64,000 nucleotides of DNA from UBA5287 sp041672395 (GTDB lineage: Bacteria; Bacteroidota; Bacteroidia; Bacteroidales; Dysgonomonadaceae). Numbering within the stretch: the first letter of the stretch is position 1; each line of letters opens with the position of its first letter. The notes beneath the pieces are model-generated. The model made no database searches. It worked only from the letters and a program-made list of their open reading frames with translations, and was not told the origin of the DNA. The stretch lies in contig JBAYZS010000003.1 in the NCBI GenBank assembly GCA_041672395.1, forward strand, positions 1 through 64,000, in the 5' to 3' direction. Below are positions 55,306-64,000 of this stretch, one piece after another. The translations under genes were made by a program, and so were the position numbers.

Positions 55306-56664
55306 TTATTGCAATTGAATTGTATATAATAATTCTCCTGTTTCTCCGACCATATTTCCTTGAGAGGGCATGAAACTAGTCACAATAAATCGATTTTGAT
55401 CTATTTGAGCAATGCCCGGATTTGCAAAAGAAGTAGAGCCTAAATTTGTATTTGGATTTAATTGATAATAAAATAATCCATTTCCAAATAAAATACGCCA
55501 GCTACTCCAATCATGTTGTATATATTGAGCCTCAATAAGTATATAATCACCATCTCTTCTGAAACTAGTTCTTGCACCTATATTGCCTTTAAAACCCATA
55601 TTTTGGATATTATTATTTGAAATTATATCTTTCCAAGCTTTCCATTCGCTGAAATTCTGAATAATTCCAAATGCTTGTTGGTCATGTATAATGTTTTCAT
55701 AATAATGGAACCCTAATAAAATATAAGAATTAGAAGGAGTATTACCTTCTATTTTCCTGATATCAGGTGTCCCTTCTGCTGTTGGAGCAAACGTACGAGT
55801 TATAGATTTATCATAAGATGGATTATTAATAATTAAGTCATCATATGAATTATAAAATCTTAATTGAACATTATTTGAACCTTGTATTACATCCTGTTCG
55901 TTAGCAACTAGATATCCATTTCCCCATTTTTCAATATCACCTTGATGAGCCCTGTCTCCTAATTCTGTTATGTAAGTCCAACTTTTCAAGTCGTTACTTC
56001 CTGAAAGATACAATTTAAATCTACCATCATTGACCATTGAATGAGAGACACCCAGATATGTGAATTTTTCATCAGCTTTCACTATTCGCAAAACATCCAT
56101 TGTGATATTTCTATTATCCTTTAAACCAAAAATAGGATTACTGTTTTTGATTGAATTTAATTTATTGATTAAATTATTAGTCTGAGGATTCTTTCTAAAC
56201 CACCATTCATAAGCAATGTTCAGATTTACTGCAATAGCTTTAGATTCTAATTCATTTTGAGTTCTACCTGTATTGACAGTATTTAAATCAACAATTAAGC
56301 TATAATAATCTTTCAATGTCATTAAAGAGAGTTCATTCGTTTTGTATCCATAATCCAAAAGGAATTTATATGACATTGAAGCTAAACATAAATCATTGTC
56401 GCTCATTGATTTTAATTCAACTGATGGCGAAGCACTTATTTTTTCTAAATTAGAAATCAAAGAGTTTCGTTTCTCATTATATGAAGTGGTCATTATAAAT
56501 GAAAGTGGAGACCAATCCATATAAAGAAGAGTTTTGACTAAGATATCTTCATTTTTAATTATAGGTTTTGTTTGAGAATTATTCTCGATATTCTCTTTTG
56601 AACAACCCGGAATTGCTATTAATAAGGATAATAGTAAGAGTGTATATTTTATAAGTTTTACCAT
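55306..56664 (-). CDS. Lipoprotein with beta-propeller-like domain, unknown function
   Basis: A protein of 452 residues with a lipoprotein signal (LLLLSLLIAIPGCSKEN, Cys about 21). The N-terminal third (about 45-190) is helical. The rest reads like a five-bladed propeller of the GH43/GH32/sialidase kind: 'KFTYLGVSHSMVNDGRFKLY', 'SGSNDLKSWTYITELGDRAH', 'GDIEKWGNGYLVANEQD', 'TAEGTPDIRKIEG' and 'RDGDYILIEAQYIQH'. 'SGSNDLKSWTYI' is typical of hydrolases reading out furanosides, but no catalytic triad can be assigned with confidence. It overlaps the upstream gene by 7 bases and ends 2 bases before the damaged GH183 start, so all three were one operon. Confidence 0.6.
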   Translation of the reverse strand: MVKLIKYTLLLLSLLIAIPGCSKENIENNSQTKPIIKNEDILVKTLLYMDWSPLSFIMTTSYNEKRNSLISNLEKISASPSVELKSMSDNDLCLASMSYKFLLDYGYKTNELSLMTLKDYYSLIVDLNTVNTGRTQNELESKAIAVNLNIAYEWWFRKNPQTNNLINKLNSIKNSNPIFGLKDNRNITMDVLRIVKADEKFTYLGVSHSMVNDGRFKLYLSGSNDLKSWTYITELGDRAHQGDIEKWGNGYLVANEQDVIQGSNNVQLRFYNSYDDLIINNPSYDKSITRTFAPTAEGTPDIRKIEGNTPSNSYILLGFHYYENIIHDQQAFGIIQNFSEWKAWKDIISNNNIQNMGFKGNIGARTSFRRDGDYILIEAQYIQHDWSSWRILFGNGLFYYQLNPNTNLGSTSFANPGIAQIDQNRFIVTSFMPSQGNMVGETGELLYTIQLQ

Positions 56665-58838
56665 TGAATATTTACGATTGTACCTTCAGGATCATTTTCG
56701 AAAGTAATTTTGCATGTTTTGCTAAAACTATTCCATTCCCACTTTGCATCAGTAAGTGGATTCATTTCTGTATCTGTTATGACACACCTTTTTGGTGAAG
56801 TTGGCAGTAATACCCTAATAACGTTTGAAGTACTTAATGGACTTTTAGAAAGAAATGAATAGCTTTTTTTTGTGATTTTTTCAACATAAATTCTTGAAGC
56901 TGATGCTAATACCTGAGGCTCCATTCTGTTCTCTACTTTATCTATGTTGAATAGATAAGCTTGACTTCCTGGCTTTACAATTTTTTGTGTTAAAATAGGA
57001 AGCTGAGGATCAAATAGATCAACAAATAATCCATTTAATACATAAGCGTCATTATTAACACTTTCATCTAAGACTGATACAATTTCATATGGACCTCTTG
57101 ATAACGAGAAATAATTTTTCAGTTTCATTGAAGAACCATCCTTTTCATAAAGTCCTTTTACAACATTAAGTAATTTTAAATCTGTCCCTTTTTCTAGAAT
57201 AAATTCTTTTGGATCATTGCGAAGTACATAAATAGTGCCTTTACCATATTTGTATTGGCCTTCATCGGGAAATGAATTTAATCCTAGTAATTTAAATAAG
57301 TGATCAGATGCTCGTTCGTAGGAATTCCCATCTTGATTCCACCATTCAGGTACAGATTGAAAAGGATCATTATCTCGTCCGCAATATACCAGAATACCTC
57401 CGAATTTTACCCAATCAGCAATGTAACTGTGAGATTTATCAGAAAGGGGTTTCATATTAGAATACGACATCAATAAAATTTTCGTGTCGTTCCAAGTTTC
57501 TGGATATTCTACATTTTCTAGATGAACTATATTTACGGGGATACCTTGTTTAATAAATGGAAGTGATTGACCGTAAAAATTTGAAAGTTGAGGATCTTCA
57601 TATCCTTTGTGAGTTGGAAATCGCTGAAACATTAATGAATTCGCCATTAAAACACTAATACCGTGTGAACCGCTGACCTTATTTTCAGATAGTGGTATGT
57701 GGTTCAACGAATTTATCATTACTTGCATTTGTGTAGAATAAAAACGAGGTATTTTATCTTTTTTATCACTTTCGGCGCTAGTTCTATATAATCCTTCATA
57801 GATTCTGTCAGGCCATGGCATTACTTCGTAATCACTAATGTTTGGATACAATAATTGAGCCGTAAATGTTGCCTGATAATTATTCTTATAATCAACCCAA
57901 TCACGAGGCAAATCTTCAATTGGGTCAGTAAGAAAAAATATTTTTCGACCTGTTGGGGCTGTCATTGATTCCATAGATCCGTATTCAAGAAAAGCAGTTT
58001 CAAAAACCCTTTCTTTACGAATACCTTTGTAATAATTGGGTTCTCTGGAAGTACCTGTCCAAACTTGGGCTATATACCCATCTACTGAAGGAAGAGAAGC
58101 AAGACTTGCTTCTGGACTCACAATTTGCCATTGAGAATAATTTACTAGTGAATGTGTAGGTACATAACAACGTACATTCAGCCCTTTGCTTTTTCCATAT
58201 TCTTTGGCATATCTAAAACATTCATCTAAGGCACGATAATATAAGTAATATTTCAGTTTATTAGATAAATAAGTGTTTTCAGGAGATTCATGTTGAGGTC
58301 TCCAGTCAAAACCGTAATAATTTTTCCATTCTTTTTTGAATGCCTCACTATAACCTGCTCTTGCCCAAAACTCAGGCTCTTCTAAGTAAATAGCATCAAT
58401 GCCTGCATCAATTACTTTTTTTATGTGTTTTTCTTTTATGTATTGAATAAAATTTAAAGTGGGTACGATATAAGGAACAAGATGTCCATGCCAAATAGTA
58501 TCACCTTGACGTGTTTTCTGTCCTTCATCTAAATGCCATTTTCCATCCCATTTTCCAGTGAAATAGTCTTGATATTCTCCCCAAGCAATTCCGGTCATGA
58601 AATGTGTTTGATATCCTTTATCCCGCCACGATTCAACTCTGTCTTTAAAAGATAAATCTTTCCTGTCATTTGCTCCATAAACAATTGCAATGTCTGCACG
58701 AGTGTCAGTTACCGGTTTCCAAGGGGCAGATGTCTGAAATGCTGTTTTCTCTTTATTCTTCTGAAATGTGTTTTGTGAATATACTCCTATAAAATAAAGA
58801 GATACAAATAATATTGCTATATAAATCTTGATTTTCAT
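56658..58838 (-). CDS. Secreted TIM-barrel-like protein, putative glycoside hydrolase
   Basis: A protein of 726 residues with a Sec signal (ILFVSLYFIGVYSQN). The first half (about 45-370) looks like a (beta/alpha)8 barrel: 'HFMTGIAWGEYQDYF', 'IDAIYLEEPEFWARAGYSEA', 'LNVRCYVPTHSLVNYSQWQI' and 'VDGYIAQVWTGTSREPNYYK'. 'YLEEPEFW' carries a likely catalytic Glu. A Rossmann-like domain follows (about 385-560, 'WVKFGGILVYCGRDND'), as in GH42-type enzymes, and a C-terminal beta domain. No family number is assigned. It heads the minus-strand run of D-arabinose genes and may be a new hydrolase of that system. Confidence 0.6.
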   Translation of the reverse strand: MKIKIYIAILFVSLYFIGVYSQNTFQKNKEKTAFQTSAPWKPVTDTRADIAIVYGANDRKDLSFKDRVESWRDKGYQTHFMTGIAWGEYQDYFTGKWDGKWHLDEGQKTRQGDTIWHGHLVPYIVPTLNFIQYIKEKHIKKVIDAGIDAIYLEEPEFWARAGYSEAFKKEWKNYYGFDWRPQHESPENTYLSNKLKYYLYYRALDECFRYAKEYGKSKGLNVRCYVPTHSLVNYSQWQIVSPEASLASLPSVDGYIAQVWTGTSREPNYYKGIRKERVFETAFLEYGSMESMTAPTGRKIFFLTDPIEDLPRDWVDYKNNYQATFTAQLLYPNISDYEVMPWPDRIYEGLYRTSAESDKKDKIPRFYSTQMQVMINSLNHIPLSENKVSGSHGISVLMANSLMFQRFPTHKGYEDPQLSNFYGQSLPFIKQGIPVNIVHLENVEYPETWNDTKILLMSYSNMKPLSDKSHSYIADWVKFGGILVYCGRDNDPFQSVPEWWNQDGNSYERASDHLFKLLGLNSFPDEGQYKYGKGTIYVLRNDPKEFILEKGTDLKLLNVVKGLYEKDGSSMKLKNYFSLSRGPYEIVSVLDESVNNDAYVLNGLFVDLFDPQLPILTQKIVKPGSQAYLFNIDKVENRMEPQVLASASRIYVEKITKKSYSFLSKSPLSTSNVIRVLLPTSPKRCVITDTEMNPLTDAKWEWNSFSKTCKITFENDPEGTIVNIQW

Positions 58839-59536
58839 TTCGCTGTCTATGAATTTAAAGACAAGAGCATGTTATTTATACTTGACCAAGTAAACATTCT
58901 CCTGTCATAATAAATATGAATTAAGGAATATCAACTATTATGGCTTAATTATAATTATGCCTTTTTATATCTTCAGTAGCATTATTTATTCTTGCAGCAG
59001 CTCGAATAAACACAGTCCTTTTAGATGGTATTACTCCATTTGGTCAGTTTCTGACTTTAAGCTGAATTAATGTTTTTAATCATTAAAGTTTATCAAGTTT
59101 TTCATTACCTCCACTAAATTGGAAAATTACCATTTATTTCATTTATTCAAAGAATAATAGTTGTAATGAAAGTTCCTGTCTTTCTGGTTATGTTTATGGA
59201 AACTCTTTTTTACTTATTGATTCTTTAGATAACATTAAATATTTAATACAAATATACTAAGTTAAACGATTAATCAAAAATTATTTTATATGTTATAAAA
59301 CATATTTTATGTAATATTTGTAATTTATAATGATTCTATTTTAGATGCTTTTTTCGTGGCTTTTCCTGTTAATGATGGTCTCACTGTCCTATAAATATGT
59401 TTCGTACTGACAAAACGTCATAATTCATCCTTTTGGCAAAGATTTTGATCTTTATATTCAGAAAACGAAGTAATTACGAAACAAAAACAGTATTGCTTTG
59501 TTCAAAATAAGTTAATAATGAAAGGAGATATTTTAT
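58839..59536. other. Intergenic region between divergent gene sets
   Basis: No gene was recognised in these 698 bases. On the minus strand 58945-59043 is open for 32 codons and reads like protein ('VIPSKRTVFIRAAARINNAT'), but is too short to name; it may be a remnant of a lost gene. A 20-codon hydrophobic frame at 59166-59228 is probably chance. The stretch 59261-59290 contains AAACGATTAATC, a possible operator half. A good Shine-Dalgarno AAAGGAG at 59521-59527 precedes clpB by 9 bases. Confidence 0.4.
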
Positions 59537-62125
59537 ATGAATTTCAATAATTTTACTATTAAAGCACAAGAGGCTATACAAAAAGCCATTGAATTGGCTC
59601 AATCTAAAAATCAACAAATGATTGAACCTATTCACATTCTTAAAAGTGTGATGAATGTTGGCGAAAATGTCACCAATTTCATATTCCAGAAATTAGGTGT
59701 CAATATTCATAATCTGGAAATCGTCCTAAATAATCAAATCGAATCATTATCACGTGTTTCGGGTGGGGAACCCATGCTCAGTCGCGAAAGTAATAGTATG
59801 TTGCAAAAAGCAATAGATTTTACCGGAAAAATGGGCGACCAATATGCATCAATAGAACACTTGATCATGGCGCTGTTTGCTGAAAAAAGTACGGCTTCTC
59901 AAATATTAAAAGATGCTGGTGTCACTCAGAATGATCTTGATGCTGCAATTAATGAATTAAGAAAAGGAGAGAAAGTAACTAGCCAATCTGCTGAAGATAC
60001 TTATCAATCGTTAAGCAAATATGCGATTAATCTGACAGAAAAAGCGCGTAATGGAAAACTTGATCCGGTTATCGGACGAGATGAAGAAATCCGTAGGGTA
60101 TTACAGATTTTAAGTCGACGAACAAAGAATAATCCGATTCTGATTGGTGAGCCTGGTACAGGTAAAACAGCAATTGTTGAGGGACTTGCACATCGAATTA
60201 TTCGTGGAGATGTTCCCGAGAACTTAAAGAGTAAACAGATATTTTCCCTCGATATGGGAGCACTTATTGCTGGTGCAAAATATCAGGGAGAATTCGAAGA
60301 ACGACTGAAGTCGGTAGTGAATGAGGTGGTGAAGTCGGAAGGGGAGATCATCTTATTTATCGATGAAATTCATACTTTAGTTGGTGCTGGAAAGGGAGCA
60401 GGAGCAATGGATGCGGCTAATATTCTGAAACCGGCATTATCAAGAGGCGAACTGCGAACTATTGGCGCTACTACTCTTGATGAATATCAGAAGTATTTCG
60501 AAAAGGATAAAGCGCTTGAACGCCGTTTCCAAATGGTGATGGTCGACGAACCTAGTGTGGAAGACACAATCTCAATACTTCGTGGATTGAAGGAGAAATA
60601 CGAAAATCATCACAAAGTGCGTATTAAAGATGAAGCAATAATTGCTTCATCGCAACTTTCGCATCGATATATCACCGATAGATTCTTACCCGACAAGGCA
60701 ATAGATTTGATGGATGAGGCTTCTGCAAAGTTACGAATGGAAATTGATTCTGTTCCTGAAGAGTTGGATGAGATTCAGCGTAAAATAAAGCAACTGGAGA
60801 TAGAACGTGAAGCTATCAAACGTGAAAATGATATCACCAAGTTGGAGCAACTTGCTAATCAGATTGAGAATCTGAAACAGGATGAAAGTGGATTCAAAGC
60901 TAAATGGAAAAGCGAAAAAGACCTGATAAACAAGATTCAACAGAATAAAATCGATATCGAAGATGCTAAATTCCAGGCAGACAGAGCTGAACGTGAAGGG
61001 GATTATGGTAAAGTAGCCGAACTTCGTTACGGAAAGATTAAAGATAAGGAACGAGAGATCGAAGAACTACAAACCCAACTGCATGAACAGCAGGGTAATA
61101 GGGCAATGATAAAGGAGGAAGTGGACTCTGAAGATATTGCTGATGTTGTTTCAAGGTGGACAGGAATTCCTGTAAGCAAAATGCTTCAAAGCGAGCGTGA
61201 GAAATTGCTTCATCTGGAAGAAGAGTTGCACAAACGGGTAGTTGGTCAGGATGAAGCAATTACGGCTGTCGCTGATGCTATTCGTAGAAATAGAGCTGGA
61301 CTGAGCGATCCAAAACGTCCAATTGGCTCATTTATATTTCTTGGAACAACGGGTGTAGGTAAAACTGAATTAGCTAAAGCCTTGGCTGATTATCTGTTTG
61401 ATGATGAAAATTTGATGACGCGTATCGACATGAGTGAATATCAGGAGAAGTTTAGTGCTACACGATTAATTGGAGCGCCTCCTGGATATGTTGGATATGA
61501 CGAAGGTGGTCAACTTACAGAGGCAATTCGTCGTAAACCTTATTCAGTAGTATTATTTGATGAAATAGAAAAAGCTCATCCTGATGTGTTCAATATTTTA
61601 CTGCAAGTACTTGATGATGGCCGTCTTACCGACAACAAGGGTAGGGTGGTGAATTTCAAGAATACGATCATCATTATGACATCAAATATGGGGTCATCAC
61701 AAATACGAGAGAATTTCGAGAATATTAATGAACGGAATCGAGATGAAATCATCGAAAACACCAAAAATATGGTGATGAGTATGCTCAAATCGACTATTAG
61801 ACCTGAATTTCTTAATCGTATTGATGATATTATCATGTTCGCACCTTTGAACCAGGATGAGATCAATCAGATAGTTCGATTACAATTGGATAATCTAAAG
61901 AAGATGTTAGTTGAAAATCAAATTGAACTGAAATATACTGATGAAGCTGTCAAAAGCATCGGTGAAGCAGGTTTCGATCCTGAATTTGGAGCACGTCCGG
62001 TTAAAAGAGTAATTCAGCGTAAGGTTCTGAATCAATTATCTAAAGATATATTAGGCGATAAAGTAGATAAATCTATGCCAATCATAATAGATGCAATTGA
62101 TGATATAATATTCTTTAAGAATTGA
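59537..62125 (+). CDS. clpB: ATP-dependent chaperone ClpB
   Basis: A protein of 862 residues, the usual length. The Clp_N repeat domain (about 1-145), first AAA+ domain with Walker A 'GEPGTGKT' at 204-211 and Walker B 'EIILFIDEIHTLVG', the coiled-coil middle domain (about 405-525), and second AAA+ domain with 'GTTGVGKTELAKALADYLFD' near 604 and 'VVLFDEIEKAHPDVFNILLQ'. It lacks the ClpA/ClpX-type loop for ClpP and so disaggregates proteins with DnaK. The Shine-Dalgarno is unusually good for this phylum, which suits a stress gene. A terminator follows. Confidence 0.97.
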   Translation: MNFNNFTIKAQEAIQKAIELAQSKNQQMIEPIHILKSVMNVGENVTNFIFQKLGVNIHNLEIVLNNQIESLSRVSGGEPMLSRESNSMLQKAIDFTGKMGDQYASIEHLIMALFAEKSTASQILKDAGVTQNDLDAAINELRKGEKVTSQSAEDTYQSLSKYAINLTEKARNGKLDPVIGRDEEIRRVLQILSRRTKNNPILIGEPGTGKTAIVEGLAHRIIRGDVPENLKSKQIFSLDMGALIAGAKYQGEFEERLKSVVNEVVKSEGEIILFIDEIHTLVGAGKGAGAMDAANILKPALSRGELRTIGATTLDEYQKYFEKDKALERRFQMVMVDEPSVEDTISILRGLKEKYENHHKVRIKDEAIIASSQLSHRYITDRFLPDKAIDLMDEASAKLRMEIDSVPEELDEIQRKIKQLEIEREAIKRENDITKLEQLANQIENLKQDESGFKAKWKSEKDLINKIQQNKIDIEDAKFQADRAEREGDYGKVAELRYGKIKDKEREIEELQTQLHEQQGNRAMIKEEVDSEDIADVVSRWTGIPVSKMLQSEREKLLHLEEELHKRVVGQDEAITAVADAIRRNRAGLSDPKRPIGSFIFLGTTGVGKTELAKALADYLFDDENLMTRIDMSEYQEKFSATRLIGAPPGYVGYDEGGQLTEAIRRKPYSVVLFDEIEKAHPDVFNILLQVLDDGRLTDNKGRVVNFKNTIIIMTSNMGSSQIRENFENINERNRDEIIENTKNMVMSMLKSTIRPEFLNRIDDIIMFAPLNQDEINQIVRLQLDNLKKMLVENQIELKYTDEAVKSIGEAGFDPEFGARPVKRVIQRKVLNQLSKDILGDKVDKSMPIIIDAIDDIIFFKN

Positions 62126-62147
62126 AGATAATATTAATGTATATTAG

Positions 62148-62176
62148 AGCGGGAGCAATGTGCTTACCGCTTTTTT
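62148..62176 (+). terminator. Terminator after clpB
   Basis: AGCGG and AGCA (62148-62157) pair with TGCT and CCGCT (62161-62171), with small internal mismatches, followed by TTTTTT. It lies just before the end of trkH on the other strand. Confidence 0.75.
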
Positions 62177-62185
62177 GTTGAAATA

Positions 62186-63649
62186 TTACCGCTTCCAAAA
62201 ATCAGGTACGAAAAGTGATAATACCGTAAAAAGTTCCAAGCGTCCAACCAACATCAGAAAACTCATATAATACTTTGCAAATGAACTTACTTCTGCAAAA
62301 TTTCCTGCCGGTCCATGTTCTCCCAATCCAGGACCTACATTACCTAAACTGGCTATGGCCGCACCAACGGCTTCACTAAAAGACATACCTGAAAGACTTA
62401 AGATAACAAAACTTATGCCCGTAAGTGAGGTGTATAGAAACATGAAAGCCAAAACTTTTGAAACAACAGATTGTTGAATAACCTTTCCGTTCATTTTTAC
62501 CATGAGTAGGGCATTCGGATGCACCTGTTTTCTAAATTCAACCAAACTGTTTTTAACCATAACAACCAGTCTGGATATTTTCATTCCTCCCGATGTAGAA
62601 CCTTCGCTAGCACAGAAAATCATTAATGACAGAAAAACAAACCAGTAAACATGGCCCCATGTGAGATAATCAAAAGTAGCATAACCTGTAGTTGTGATGA
62701 TAGAAACCACCTGAAACAAAACCGTTCTTAAAGTATATTCAATGTTTTGCATTTGACCATTGAGTAACAGACTGGAAGCAATGATTATAGAGTAAATCAA
62801 TATGATAAGACAATACCATTTAAATTCTTCATCTTTGAATACTTTGATCGACCTTTTTCTAAAGAAGGAATAAATAAGAAAGAAGTTTGTACCACCCAAA
62901 AACATCATTATTATTAGTACATATTCAGTAAATGCCGAGTTGTAGTAAGCAATGCTTGATTGTTTGGTAGAAAAACCCCCACATGAAATTCCAGAAAGCG
63001 TGTGGCAAGCAGAATCAAAAGCATCCATTGGACCTGCCCAAAGCAACAGAAAACCAACGATAGTCAAAATAGAATAGATGAGCAAAATATTTTTTGCCAT
63101 ATCTTTGATACGAGGTGTTATTTGATTCTGCATGATTCCTGTTACTTCAGCATCAAATAATTCTACCGCACTACCACCGAAAAGTGGCATAAAGCCCATG
63201 ACAAAAACAATGATTCCCACGCCACCAATCCATTGAGTGATACTTCGCCAAAAATGCAAACATTTTGGGAATGCTTCAACATTTATGAGCGTAGAACCGC
63301 CGGTTGTTGTAAATCCGGCCATACTCTCAAAAAAAGCATTATCGAAAGAAGGGATAGCATCACTAAAAATATATGGTAATGTTCCCAACAGAGCCATCAT
63401 GGTCCAGCCTAAAGTCACAGCCAGATAACCTTCACGTTTTGTAATATCCTGTCGCCCTTTTATAAACCTTGACAGTAAAAGAAGTAATATACCGGTTAGT
63501 GAAGTAATAACAACTGAAATGTAAATACCTTTTGTTGCAGGTTCATTATAATATTCCCCTATGAAAGTAGAAAATAGCATAAAAATGGATTCTACTGTTA
63601 GTAAAAATCCTATAATCTTGATAACAAATGAAAGATTAAAATTCTTCAT
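62186..63649 (-). CDS. trkH: Potassium uptake protein TrkH
   Basis: A protein of 487 residues with about ten membrane helices in the four-fold M-P-M plan of Trk/Ktr channels. Selectivity-filter loops are seen in 'SMAGFTTTGGSTLINVEAF', 'HTLSGISCGGFSTKQSS', 'SIITTTGYATFDY' and 'AIASLGNVGPGLGEHGPAGN'. It forms the K+ channel that is gated by TrkA, whose gene lies 40 bases upstream on the same strand. It is complete within the window. Confidence 0.96.
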   Translation of the reverse strand: MKNFNLSFVIKIIGFLLTVESIFMLFSTFIGEYYNEPATKGIYISVVITSLTGILLLLLSRFIKGRQDITKREGYLAVTLGWTMMALLGTLPYIFSDAIPSFDNAFFESMAGFTTTGGSTLINVEAFPKCLHFWRSITQWIGGVGIIVFVMGFMPLFGGSAVELFDAEVTGIMQNQITPRIKDMAKNILLIYSILTIVGFLLLWAGPMDAFDSACHTLSGISCGGFSTKQSSIAYYNSAFTEYVLIIMMFLGGTNFFLIYSFFRKRSIKVFKDEEFKWYCLIILIYSIIIASSLLLNGQMQNIEYTLRTVLFQVVSIITTTGYATFDYLTWGHVYWFVFLSLMIFCASEGSTSGGMKISRLVVMVKNSLVEFRKQVHPNALLMVKMNGKVIQQSVVSKVLAFMFLYTSLTGISFVILSLSGMSFSEAVGAAIASLGNVGPGLGEHGPAGNFAEVSSFAKYYMSFLMLVGRLELFTVLSLFVPDFWKR

Positions 63650-63689
63650 GCCATTCTATTCTTCTGTTTCCAGGGAATTATTTAATAAG

Positions 63690-64000
63690 TCAGTTAAATA
63701 ATTTTTCAATACTTTTTAAAGTGTTATTCAAGAAGATAACCACCACTTTGTCATATGCTTCAATTTGTGTTTCCCCTTCAACCAAAATTGGAACATCGTT
63801 ACGAATTAAAGCGCCAAAAGTAATGTCCGACGGGAGGTTTAGATTCTTAATGAGTTTTTTTGTAACCAACGAATTAGGTTTAGCTACTACCTCACCCACA
63901 TTAGCATTAGCAAAGTTCAGATTCTTAATATTACTTGCATCAGCTTTTAGCAATAACTCATATATTTTGCTGGCAGCAATCATTTTCTTGTTGATAACTG
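63690..64000 (-). CDS. trkA: Potassium uptake regulator TrkA, 3' part
   Basis: The frame is open to the window edge; the ATG at 63983 is internal, since upstream codons continue as 'VINKKMIAASKIYELLLKAD'. What is seen is the end of the second RCK domain: 'VGEVVAKPNSLVTKKLIKNL' and 'ALIRNDVPILVEGETQIEAY' followed by 'DKVVVIFLNN' (TrkA_C). TrkA binds NAD(H) or ATP/ADP and gates TrkH, which is encoded next. The N-terminal two thirds or more lie outside the window. Confidence 0.93.
   Translation of the reverse strand, partial: VINKKMIAASKIYELLLKADASNIKNLNFANANVGEVVAKPNSLVTKKLIKNLNLPSDITFGALIRNDVPILVEGETQIEAYDKVVVIFLNNTLKSIEKLFN

Noticed and set aside
58945..59043. Protein-like open stretch on the minus strand, perhaps the tail of a lost gene.
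   Set aside because: Only 32 codons between stops and no family recognised; kept as a remark in the intergenic entry, not as a gene.
59166..59228. A 20-residue hydrophobic peptide frame (MKVPVFLVMFMETLFYLLIL) that might be a small toxin.
   Set aside because: No promoter, ribosome site or antitoxin RNA is evident, and short hydrophobic frames are common by chance in T-rich DNA.
1..64000. CRISPR arrays, tRNA or rRNA genes, riboswitches.
   Set aside because: No regularly spaced repeats, cloverleaf motifs or known aptamer cores were noticed while reading the intergenic parts; a tRNAscan-SE and Infernal run would settle this.

Overview
The window is AT-rich DNA of the Bacteroidota, most likely order Bacteroidales. 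The signs are a SusC/SusD pair with an ECF sigma and FecR anti-sigma regulator, SusE-like lipoproteins, promoters of the TAnnTTTG type, weak Shine-Dalgarno sequences, a DUF1896 gene typical of Bacteroides conjugative transposons, and histidine degradation through formiminotetrahydrofolate. A relative of Dysgonomonas, Paludibacter or Proteiniphilum would fit, but this is inference. No rRNA, tRNA or CRISPR was seen.

Layout. (1) 1-902: the end of a mobile element, with a DUF1896 gene running tail-on into a LysR-type regulator cut off after about 40 residues. (2) 1027-6134, minus: an ABC transporter of the LolCDE/MacB type, a LolA-like periplasmic protein and an outer-membrane barrel, probably an envelope lipid or lipoprotein export set. 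Divergent from it is a plus-strand pair, a TIM-barrel-like lipoprotein and an FAD oxidoreductase (6196-9025). (3) 9215-9514: a quinone-oxidoreductase gene reduced by a large internal deletion. (4) 9867-20532: a polysaccharide utilisation locus with ECF sigma, FecR anti-sigma, SusC with STN domain, SusD, two SusE-like lipoproteins and a GH76 alpha-mannanase. A candidate antisense RNA of about 74 nt lies opposite the susC leader. (5) 20686-28080: a cupin gene, then kduI, kduD, a DUF4861 lipoprotein, KDG kinase, KDPG aldolase and a heparinase II/III-like lyase. This is a full route from unsaturated uronate to pyruvate and glyceraldehyde 3-phosphate. (6) 28106-30132, minus: sucD and sucC. (7) 30303-39354: a DUF2130 gene, then hutU, ftcD, hutI, fchA, hutH and an MFS transporter, ended by a strong terminator. 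(8) 39479-41395: an ISL3-family insertion sequence with 25-bp terminal inverted repeats.

(9) 41461-58838, all minus, is the most interesting region. It holds a ribulokinase, a FucP-like permease, a DUF6786-like lipoprotein, a large uncharacterised enzyme, two GH172 (DUF2961) enzymes, an L-fucose/D-arabinose isomerase, a LacI regulator, a broken DUF4185 (GH183) gene and two uncharacterised secreted proteins. GH183 and GH172 are the endo- and exo-acting D-arabinan hydrolase families, FucI isomerises D-arabinose, FucP carries it, and ribulokinase can phosphorylate D-ribulose. The simplest reading is a system for using D-arabinan, the furanose polymer of mycobacterial and related cell walls, whose endo-acting enzyme has been lost to mutation. 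Three or four genes here have no recognised family and are candidates for new enzymes.

(10) 59537-64000: clpB with a terminator, then trkH and the 3' part of trkA on the minus strand. Gene decay is visible at several places (LysR stub, quinone oxidoreductase, DUF4185).
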